Source of the DNA: Argopecten irradians
Taxonomy: Eukaryota > Mollusca > Bivalvia > Pectinida > Pectinidae
Length of the DNA stretch: 64,000 nt
Assembly: GCF_041381155.1 (NCBI RefSeq)
Contig: NC_091142.1
Coordinates: forward strand, 33,035,528 to 33,099,527
Direction of reading: 5' to 3'
The notes under the pieces were generated by a model. That model saw nothing but the letters and a program-made list of their open reading frames with translations. It was not told the DNA's origin and did not search any database. Position numbers and translations under genes: made by a program. Positions 13,801-25,800 of this stretch are shown here, in pieces; the first letter of the stretch is position 1, and every line of letters begins with the position of its first letter.

Positions 13801-16800
13801 TATGAATGCAGGAATGAATGAAATTTTTTGAGAAGAAATTATCCTTTTAATTATAATGTATAGTCCATTAAATTACACGATGATCATAAATCCATTATTC
13901 TTGAATTCGATACAAAACACGTAATGCCATATATTTGTAATAAATTGAAACATTCCATATTTCTTTCAAGCCTAACCGGAAGTAACAGAAGAATATAGGC
14001 AATATGCTTGTTGTCTTATTCTTTTGACAATATAATGTATATATTTACTCTGTATTTATGAATGTTTGTATTGTTAATAAAATATTTTTGAAATTAAAAA
14101 AAAATCATGACATTGTACCGTCACTTTATGTTTGTCAGGTCATGTTTGGTTGCTTGTTTTCAAAGGTTATTTTACATTTTATCAGATATCCTGCTTTGTT
14201 CTGAATACCTGATTTCTGGATCTCACGGAGTAGAGGACGAAGCTCTAACCGCTGCCTCTGTACACAATCATCCCGTTGACTGCGGTCCTAGAAACGGGAG
14301 ACTATTCTATCCTGGAGATGATTCCTTACCAAGAGAAAGACTTGGTGGTTGGATAAGTAATGTATACGACACAGACCAATATATACAGGTACATTAATGG
14401 TATATACTAAGAACACGATTCAGTCGCGGTATGGTTTAATATATTGTCGTATAAACGGTTGAAATTCTTTTGCGGATCGTGAACAAATTTCGGTATATGT
14501 CACCTTCGGCCTCCGCTCATTGAATGGTTTATTGCCTATTTATTTTGTCTTCTTGTATCTCCTATTGCTATTGTTATATCATTTGACTGACTGCTTTTGT
14601 TTTATGTGTGGTCTTGGAAATCCGCCAATCTATTTGTCTACACAGTTAGGATTGCTTCTTTACTAATTACCATTATACTATTTGAAGTAATTCGTATCCT
14701 ACATACATTTGTAAGGATCCCGTGGTATCATGAATTACAATTAGGTTTCTAAGAATACAATATAATTAGATACTCATTGAAGTGAGTAATGGTTCGGCAG
14801 TGCTTCGTATTTGGAGATATATTTATGTGTAATAATTGGAACCTTATTATACATATGATGTGGCTATGTGATAAAGTCTATAAATTCTGCCTTTAGGTAA
14901 GCTTTCCTGTGGACACAATAGTTACCGGTGTGACAATACAGGGACGGTACAAAGATTATAACCAATGGGTAAAGTCGTACTATGTACTACATAGCATGGA
15001 TAACGTCACATGGACAACGGTGACATCAAACGGATCTCTCTTAGTATGTATTACTATTTATCTTTGCATGTTAATAGTACGGACGTTATGCTAAAGGTTT
15101 ACGGTCCGTTGCAAATATCGATAGATAGATAAAAAAATTTCCTTACAGTCATGGGATATCCCTTTGAAGTATGAAAGAAAAACAGTAATCCGTAAATTAC
15201 AAAAGAGGAAGACACACGAATTATACTAACGCATTCTATCTGTGTTCAAAGTGATGAGGTCCGCTAAAGAATGTATGACAACAATTGAGGCTTGATAGAG
15301 TGTTACCAGAATATGTCATCTTATGATGCAAATACATCTCAAATTCTTTGTATCTGTTAGAGATTTTATTATGCATTGTGTACATGTATGCTACAGACAC
15401 CAGTTTAGTTTTAAGCATGCGCGTTCCACTATTTATCCACTTTTTGTTATTTATCATAATTGTTGAAAAGGTGGGTTGAAGTTGCTTGCTTTTAAGTTAA
15501 ACGGAACCCAAAATTAAGAACTTGCAACCAACTTCAGCCCTCCAGTTGAAGATACTTGCCTGCATGATTTTTTGTGATATTTTAAAAGTGTTCGATCGCG
15601 TATGGCACAGAAGTTTGATGGTATGATTGAGGTTCTATAGAATCCGCGGAGAAAGGTAACATTGGACTAAAACTATGTGTTTGATAGACGACAAAATATA
15701 TTACTGATATTATTATTATTTACACTTTCTCTTCGTTCCGCTTCAATGAAACTAGTAAACTCAAATCATTTTAATTCTCAAAGAAGATGCTTGGTCATGC
15801 GCTGACATCTGACCGGCGCGATCCTACATTTTGACCTTTGTCTATAACGCAGCAAGAATCGAATGCAAATCGTAACGTTAATGAACAAGATTGTTAAATC
15901 CTATACATTGTATAATGGTCTACAAACGCGGCAGTGAACGGAGCTATAAAAAAACCGTGTACTCACTGAAGCGCTGACGAACAAAGGAAACTCGTCACGT
16001 TTATACGTTGCCGAATTGACTAATGTATTTATGGGACGAGTTGTCTTAGCGTTTTACAGGGGTCCTACTTCACTACATTCACTACATAACTATAGCGTTA
16101 TACAGGCATATCCCATTTCACTGCATTCCTCCTCTCTACGTTCCTGTATCCAAGAAAAGAAGAATGTCTGAAAAATTCGAAAAAAAACTCTTTTGCTCTG
16201 GATCCTCATCCAACATTAAGCTGATAGTCTGCTGCGTGCTTCAGTTTCGCGCAAGATGAGGATTCCGATTTGGTTTCATGGTCAACAGCTGCGTGTCGAC
16301 CTCACCCTCGCTATCAGTGGTGCCAAGATGCTCAACAGCACTGACAGTTTGAACCGATCTGGTGAACAGCAGACTCTTTTTCTTGTCCGCAACCCGGTAT
16401 AGAACTGGTGACTTTACAGCTGTGGTGAGGTAGGGGCCTTTCCTTGGTGATTTAAACTTTGGGCTTTGTCCAACCTTGGTTGCTGAGTATACTCTTAATA
16501 TAATAATAACCCCGACATTATAAAGTTTTTTATTAGGAAGCTCGTCGGACCTGTGTTGCAGAGAGGTTCTCACGGGCTATTTGATGAACTTCTTGTAATT
16601 TGTCCTGCAGATATTACACATACTCGGCTGGCTCCTTACGTTTCTTATTCAGAGACATAGTACCAAGGAAAATATCCATTGGTTGGCACACTTCTCTTTC
16701 CAACATCATACGATTCGGGGGGTGTCGAATAGCCCCAGCCAGTTGCTGCAAGTGAAGGTCCCAATTACTTTGTTAACCCTTAAGGAAACAGCGTATGACC

Positions 16801-19800
16801 TGAAGAATGGTTCAATTACACCTCTCCACCTGACCATTGGAGGCTGGATGGTATGGGGTAGTGCGGGTTTTCGAAATCTACAGCAGCTCGTAGATTGCTA
16901 ACACGACAGTCCCGTCCATATTCTTTCCCTGATAAGTATGGAGTTTGGTCGGACAACCAAGCCATATAAAGAATCCATAAACAACTGTTCTTGCTACTGT
17001 TTCAGCTTTGACATGACATGGAATAACATTCAAGCCATATGATAAACTGATCCACAAGAACAAGAATATACTTATTCCCTTCTCTCGACACAATTCAGGG
17101 TCCAAGGACGCTTATTATGGTTACAGATTGTAAAAGAAGCTACAAATTGTCAGAGATCCCGTACCAAATCACTGTACGTATGATCTTTTCAATTGGTTTT
17201 TGTCTGTCCGAAATGACCTGATGATGGCAGATTGTGTGCTTTCTCTATAAAAATTAATTTTGGGAGCAAAAACAACAGTGTTGATTCGAATGGGTCCTCC
17301 CATACATAGTTCCATACCCTATCTTTACACTGCAGTTGCGTACGACATGACCACCAATGCGGGGTTGCTGGCCTGTCAAGGCGAATCTCGTGCTGTTCCG
17401 GAATCATGTCTGACTTTAACCAAATAATGAGCACCGCCAAATCCGGGTGATGCAACTGCTGTTCCCGATGATCGTCTGCCTTCAAAACCTCAGAGCAGTT
17501 GGGTTCAGGAGGAACCGCAATCCGATTGAGAGTTAACGGGACCACGTAGTCGACATCCTTTCAAATGTTTTCCACTGTTCCCGAGCCCTTGAACAGTACT
17601 TACAACCACCGCGAAGCAAGGCATCTAGCGGGACATTGTAACTGTAATTGTCTCAACTCGTTATTCTCTCCGGCACACGAAAGAGACAATCCTCATTGAC
17701 GTGTACTCTTCTCGGCCGATGCTGAATAATCATCGCGTACGCGGACAACTCTTCAATCCATCGCGCCAACTGGCCCTCAATATTTTTTTGAAATTCAGAA
17801 GCCATAGCAAGCTGCTATGGTCTGTTCTTATAATAAATGGTCTGCAGAGCAAATAAAAGCGGAATTGCCTGTTGAATGTGAAGACCGCAAGGAGTCCCTT
17901 CCGAGTGGAACAATACTTCCCCTGGCATGATGTCAGGACTTTGCTTGCGAATGCAATAGTTTGCTTCCGTCTCTTCTGAACCTGAGATATGTCTGCCCCT
18001 ATCGACCGGTCAGACGCATCCGTATCAATAATAAAGGCGTCTTCCGGGTTCGGGTAAGCAATGGCTAAAGAACTTCAGCTCAAGTTTTCTTTAAATGACC
18101 ATGAAAGGTCGTGCCTAGAACTTGCCAGTATTCGACGGCAATATCCAATGTACTCACGAATTGATTACCTTCTAGCGCATCCAAATAGCTCTCGATTATC
18201 GGAAGAGAAAATGAGTCCTTCACAGTCACCTTATTAAGTGTCCTGTAGTCTATGCAATAACGCAATGTAACATCTGCGTGTTGTGTTCCTCCTCCACATC
18301 TTCTCTCGGACCGGCGCAGGATCTACTGTGTCTATACGGTACTTAATGTCTCCAGCAAATAACCACAGGTCCATGTCATTCTTAGCAAAAACATCGCTGA
18401 ATTGGGTTAGCAGCTTTATAACTTTAGTAGCTTTACTTGAACTTAATTCTGCTGTAGCCCGTTGCCAAATGTCTGTTAAATGTTCGAGAACCTCACGCAT
18501 CACTTCCTCTACACACATCGGAAATCATTACCTATCTCATTGCCCTCCCCTTCTTCGTCCTCCGTGATAATTCGGTCCACTTCCATTAGGCCATGGGCTT
18601 CCACTTCCTGATATTTCTTCTGCGTAAAAAATATCTTTGAAAGATTAAGCAATAACATACCCTAACCAACTGATCTGACAAGACTAACCGGTGAAAGCAA
18701 CCCCTTTAAGTTTTTTCTAGCGAAAAGCCCCAAGCAAAAAATTGGTCTCCGGAGGCAACCTTTCTTCTGTGCAATCAAGACAAATATTCGAGCCTTTTTC
18801 AGGCAAAAGATAGATGTCCAGCAATATTTTATAGTTAGAGAAATCAATGTACGCTTTGTGCCTCTCAAGAAAATCAATGTCAACGATAACAGCATCCCTA
18901 ATATCTGCAACCACGAAAGTGACCTTGTTGTTAATTGACCCTATCTCAATATCTATATTGTCATCAAATTTTGGCTGGAAATTTGGAGTCTTTCCCCACT
19001 CCTGTTAGCCATATCTGCCGCGCAGGTATTTCGTCAAGTCCTAGTGTATTAAAGCACTCGTTGCTTATAAAGGATACTTGAGTTACAGTGTCTATTACCG
19101 CATCAACAACATTTTCACCAATCCTAACAGGTAGATAGAGAGTTCTCGCTAACATATTCTATCGCCTCTTATGAAAAGTCACTTCCTGAGCTCGGAGATC
19201 CAATGACGGCCCATCTGTAATGCAAGCCTGCATACCTCGGGTTGAGGGGTGGCCTATTTCCTCAACCCTTTGACGTTTATATTACCCGATGGCCTCACTG
19301 GCGAAAGCGACCGTGATCTTTGAGGGGACATTGACATTTCACCATTTAGCTGTTTACACTCCCTCGCAAAGTTGGGGTCTTACTATCCACTCTGGTAGGC
19401 GATCGGGAACGGGTTTCCGACTTGACTGCCTGTGCCATCTTGTATGTTTCCAACTTCATACCCGCCATTTCATTCGGAAGCTTCTGTACCCGGTCCTCGA
19501 ACCTATCGGACCTAGCAACTGACCTAACACAGGAACATCATGAATGCATGGATCACACTCATCATCAGCAAATGCCACTCGTTCACCTCAATTTTTTTGT
19601 TTTGCCCCCAATATTTATCTTTAATTAGTCACTGCTGTTTTTACCATCACTAGAACATTCTAGTTTAAGAGAACGGTGATGATGATGCACAAACCATGGA
19701 GACAATCAACTACAATATTAACAATTTATTTACATAGATATTTTTACATTGATATACAAATCTTCCCATCTTGCTCACACAGATTCATTCAGTCTCGCTC

Positions 19801-22800
19801 ACTAAGCCTAAATATACATATATACAGGAACGGTTGCAAATGTCATATACTGTCTCTGCACACGATCACTATCCTCTATGATAGTCGGGGTCTCTCATGT
19901 GATGGTCAGGACAACGATGACGTCACCCAGACGTAAACAGTTGTTCAGTTGTTTCCGCGGTCTCGTTCAGGACCCGCGAACACTCTCTCTCTTTGGCTCT
20001 TATGTGTCACCCAGATACTTAACATAGGATGCTGAAGCCGCAGCTGAAGATTTTAGCGTCCTAAAGGCGACTCTGACCCCTACCAGCACAATTAGGAGCA
20101 TTCCATTTGTAGGCGGTCAGGCGAGTCTCTCATCAGTCCGCGGAACCAAATCTCATATGTCGAATTGGCTGTCTTATCCACTCAGTAGCCGTATCCTCAC
20201 ATACGGGTATGTCATAGAGACCAGGCTTAATACACTGAATCACCTCAAACAAAGAATAATATACGAAGATAGATGATAATAGTGACATAACAAAATAACA
20301 AATACATAGCTTCTAACCTGCCTTGTTTTAAACAAAGAAAACATCCCGGTGACAAACGAAAAATCTCGTACGCATCTGAAAACGAACTACTTGTACCGGT
20401 ACAGTTCTGCTGGTACGGCGCGTTCCATTTTAGATACAGCAGATTCGTATCGATACAACTGGTACGAATCTGCAAATGGAACGCACGGTGTGTGTCGTTA
20501 CTTACCCGGTGCCTCTAACACCCAGAACAGGATGTAAAAAATATCCGGCGTAACGTATTTATACTTATCGCGAATAATGAACCGTGACAAGCATCATCAT
20601 AGCGTGACCGGAGATTTATCCATTGCTGTCACAGCACCCCTGAGGAATGCCATCATCTGGACAACGTCTTCTGGTGAATTAGGGAAACCGTCTGTTTCCA
20701 TCTCTTGAGTACGCTCAGCGAATTCATCCAACTCTTCCTTTCGGCACTGAGAGAGGTCTTGTAGTTTCCTACTGACAATATGCGTTAAACTCTTTTACCA
20801 AACCTCAGCTCCATATTCTGGCATAATAATATAAAATAGATTCGAACAGATGAAGGCTGAGAACTACAGTATTTTAATGCCTTATCGCGAAGGCTTTCAA
20901 TGAAACGGTCTGTTTTCTGTTGATTTCCCCAACCATGTCTATCCGCGATGTGTTTGAACTAAAGACAGGAAGGGGCCCACTCAGTTTTGCCGTCATATGT
21001 CAATACTTTAACCTAGTAATAATCACCACGTTCATGAGCACCGCTTCAGACACGACCCAGAGATCGTGACCGACTTTGGTGTCCCCCTCTAATATCCCCA
21101 GTATCATTGGCCGACTCTATTTTAATTACGCCCAATCAACGACCCCTTGGTCGTTTACCATTGCCTTTCCATAAACCCCATTAGGCGTCATTTGGTCTAT
21201 CCTATCCAGCACCTGCTACATGGTACCGGTTTTAATCCATGAATCCCTAATTCGCTGTAATCCTCTATCTCTCTGTGAAAAAAAAACTATCTTTCTTCGA
21301 CAACTCTTTTTTCAAATCATCGATTTGCTCCAACATATACTCTGAGAAACTTTTCTCAATGGACTGGAGTGAAGCAGCCAACTTTTGAGTCTGCCCTTTG
21401 CCATCTGACCGCGGCTTTGCCCCTCTCCCGATTATCACCTTCCCATCCTTTATTAACGGATCGAGGTTGTAGTGGGCACACCTTCCAACATGTTCAGGTC
21501 CTCTAACCTTATGTATCACTCTACATATCACTTGCACATATTCTAATCATTGTTTACAATATAGCGATTTTACTAGTCAGTATATATAACATCATTATAT
21601 TCAGTTGGGACGAGAGGGAATCAATGAACCATCATTATGACGGTATAGGGGGAAATACATTTGCAATACTTAAAACAATGTGTAACACTTTTATAATTTA
21701 AAGTATCTTTGCTGCATGACAACTTAGCCCATTTTAAGACGGAAAAATATAAATCCATATTGTCAATCACATGTTATGAGAAAAGATCTCGAGTGTAAAT
21801 GAACCATCATTTGGCGATAATGGAGAAATATATTTACATATGTATAATCATTAGAAAAAAGCTTTGCTGCATGATAATTAAGGCATTTCCGTTTAAGTTG
21901 TTCAATGGGAACACAGACATGAACACACCAGTGACGTCATCATTAACACCGAATATCACAGTTCGGCATTTACGGATCAACCCACAGACCTGGGAATGGT
22001 ACCCGACTATGCGGTTTGATGTCAGCGGCTGTCAAATTCAACAGCAGATAGGTAAATTCGAAGTGAAGTTACATTTTGTATGGAAGAATTAGATAACAAA
22101 ATAATACAATAAAATATATCAACTCACAAAAAATTAACAAGAAAAAACCCATGTGTAGTTGAAAGGTAAACAAAATGCTAGCCACTCAGAGTTGTTAATA
22201 ATAAGCCTAATAATATGGGTAGGTTTAGCGGACTAGGTATTATGTTTTTCAAGCAAACAAAGATTACTTATTTCTATATTAAAACATGGCTGTGATGTTA
22301 TCTATTGTTATAGCTTGAGGTTTAGTTGAGACAAAGTCGACTATTGTCACCTATTACTGGGAATAGTTACCTTTTCCTGTGGAACAGTTTGTGAACTATT
22401 CTACGGTAAAAGGTGAAAATGACTAAGCACATAGTCAACGTTATAACCTTATTCCTTCTGGGAATTCGCATTCCTTAAATCCAGGGAGATGAAACAATAG
22501 TTATATGAAAGTGACAAACAAATCCAGAATTCCAAGCTACAACAATCATGTTTTATTTAAGATAAATCTCAGGTTCCTGCCATGATAAATTTGTACACTT
22601 ATATCTATATGTAAGCAATTTTCATCACTTCATTCAAAAATAAAATCCATCATTTCCTACACAACCACTTTATCTATAATAGTTTATAAATGGCTTCACT
22701 TTTATGAATCCAGAAAAGAGAGGTTTAGATGGAATCCTATGAGGCAACAGCTCAATTTTCTGAAAATATTCGAAAAGAAATTACAGATGCTTGAAGTTTT

Positions 22801-25800
22801 ATCTTTTATATCCACTTTTCTATTTTTTCATATATTTTTATCCAAATCACTTCATATTCTGTAAAAATGGCATCTATTTAATGCATTTACATTCCCGGGA
22901 TTGCTTTCATGAAACCCATATTCTTGTGTCACATGATCTTGATCAGCTCTCTGTGCTGCATTTAAAATTGTTTGGACCAAATCATTTAACCTTTATATCC
23001 AAAAAGCATCACTACTGTGTTCAAATCTGCATACAGAGCTACATATGTATGGTCCTCCATGTTGAAGAGTGAAAACTAAACTGAGTAAATGTTTCAGTGT
23101 GAGTTCTATATAGTACCTGTGCATGGATCTCTCAAAACGTTCATGCAAATCATGATGCATGCTCTCTTACTGAGATATTGAAACGCAACATGAATAGATC
23201 TCAAGGTCTTGTAGACAGTAAGGGGTTTACCTGGGGCTGTGGAATAGTTAAACAATACCCAGTGTAATAGTGGAGAGTACCAGTGACATTCGGTGCCATG
23301 TTTTAAGTATGAGAAACACCTCAAACTGTGGAATAGTCAAGACAATTCATTATCTTGACTATTCCACAGTTTGAGGTGTTTCTCCTATACTTAAATGTAA
23401 TCTATGTTGATCTTGTTTACAAAACCAGCTTACCTACAAAACATTTACGTCCATAGAAAGGCTGGATAAACTGACTTTTTCGTTTTGTTTGGTTTTTAGC
23501 CATTTGTTGTTCTCTTTATTTTTGTGCACCATGCTCATATGTCATGCTACAATATTAATGATTGGTAATTGTAATGAGTGACCATCACAGAAATCCGTGC
23601 CCCGTCCCACAAATGTCATTCGGTATCCCTCAAAATCATGTGTACCATTTTTATTCCGAAATATCAATATTGTCCAATCAGCAGGCTCTATTTCGTTACC
23701 ATGTCGACATTCAAAATACCAGCTGTAATTGCGATCAGACAATATCTAAATATCTTCCAACAAGGAACAAGGTTATGGTAGCTATGTTTATCGGTCGGTC
23801 GCGAACGAATGGTCTTTCCTATTTACTTAAAGCTGACAGAGGTTTTGAACTTGCATTGTCAGCTTTAACCATCAAAAGATTTATGTGCAGTCTCATTGCA
23901 TTTCAATGGATAGCCAAGGTCATTTTTTCGTATTGCTACAAATGTATAGTTTCTCCTTTTCCATTACCGTAACGTATAAAAAAATCATCGTTTTCGCTTA
24001 ACACATTTACCATGTTTCTTTCAAAATTGTCTCTCGCATTCACATAAAGTTACAGGTAATGTAAAAGGAAGGTATTTGATTATTATTATATTAAATATTG
24101 ATTGTTGGACAGGAGGACTAAGTAAGTATGAACGGAGGTATGTAACACTTTCTGAGGAAATGGGAAATCATACAGTCTTCGGTCCAATGTCAAGCCGTTT
24201 CATAGGGGATTGTGCCTCGAAATGTCATGGCCACATCATGTGTATGTCGTTCGCCTCCAACGCCCTCAATGGGGTGCCGACGTGTACTGGATATGACGCA
24301 AGGATCGCCATGTATGAAACAAGCTCGCTCGGCATGGAAGTGTACATTAACAAAGGTGTGATAAATAAAATGTCTCTCGTAATAATCAGGGTGTTGAAAT
24401 ATATACATAGCAGCCGTTTCTTTCTTATATATTTCAGTATTTAGACGTGGTTGACTTACAGTATTAGAAACATGCAATTAAGAATGTATTCTTCTGAAGT
24501 TTCAGTCCCGTTTAAGACTCGTTTCGACATAGATCAAAGAGGTTATTAGATTTTTAAATAAAATATATCAATATCTGCAGCAAGTTGCCAGTTGCAAATT
24601 TTGTCAAAAAATTACATTTCTATTTTTAATAGATTTTTTATACAGGGATTTTAAGAAATAGTCCATTTGGCGGCCATTTTGAAATTGTGTATTTTTTCGC
24701 TTTGAGTAGAGCCACCGTTTTACCAATTTTACTGAAATTGATTTTTCTTAAATTATCACTGCGCAAGTATTTTTAGCTGTATCGAGATAATTTTTGCTGT
24801 AAATCTTTACTGGGTTCGTGGAAATTAAAATATTGAGCATTAATGTGTGAAATGAATCATTTTTGTCACACTATTCGTACATTTAATGGTAATTTGAGCA
24901 CTTTTATTTTTTACTCTAAAATACTGAAAAATAACAAATATTCAAATGGGGCAAAAATAAGCACACGGGCCCCCATTTTTCTGCCTGATTTAGAAAAAAA
25001 AAACTTTCCCTGTTGATATGCAAAATATTAACAAAAGTTTAATACCAGACCTTTTTCTATAAAGGGTTAAATTTGGCAAAAATGGCTAAAAACAGTGTAT
25101 TTTGTAGCTCAAAATTAAGGGGTAGGGGTAGCATATGATGTTATTCTGAGAAAAAGTATTAGTCTTATTAATCAAAACTGGTATATTTTTAAAGAAGATT
25201 ACTGGAAAATAAATTCTACAAACATTAATACATATCAAACACCTCATTAGGAAATTATGGCCTTAATATCTTGTGTATATAGTCAAAACGGCAAAATTCC
25301 CATAAAATCCGATATTTTTTCAACTGGGTATCTTTGAGTGACAATACCTCAAAAACGAGTACACAGATATGGTTTTTTCTTCCATTTTCTTTTATGATAT
25401 GAACTCCACTTTCCAAAAATCTATATAAGAAAAAAAATTAATACAAGAAAATTTTGACCTCTCAGATGAGTACATCCTTAAAGCAGATAATGAGATGTAA
25501 ATGGTGGTTATTATGTGATTTTTCGTATAATTCAATCATCGTATTGTAAAGATTAATGTATAAATTATCGGTAAAACATCAAGTTCTGTCAAGTGTCTAG
25601 ACCGTGCTGTTGTTTCATCATATCACAATGGGCAGAGATACCTTTACATCCTTATATATATGTGGAGCATCATTTCATTGGATGATTTAAGACGTAAGTT
25701 GCATGTTCCTATCTAACTGATATATATATAGGTTTGTGTGTGTATCTTTGAAAATAAGTATATAATACCATATCTTCCTTAAGATATACTAGAGACGTAT

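Larger units (their letters stand above)
16240..21540 (-). mobile_element. Decayed Gypsy-type LTR retrotransposon in lectin intron 3
   Basis: Read on the minus strand, the order is gag (21,540 to about 20,590), an inserted stretch (about 20,545-19,560), then protease, reverse transcriptase, RNase H and integrase (19,155-16,241). Protease, RT, RNase H, then integrase is the Gypsy (Metaviridae) order. Every part carries stops and frameshifts and the RT is internally deleted, so it is inactive. GC content is clearly higher than in the surrounding intron. No pair of LTRs was found. Confidence 0.88.

Noticed and set aside
20130..20215. tRNA gene or clear tRNA-derived SINE on the minus strand
   Set aside because: An A-box-like word is present, but the B box is poor (ggttccgcgga) and no cloverleaf closes, so it is kept only as a possibility within the inserted block.
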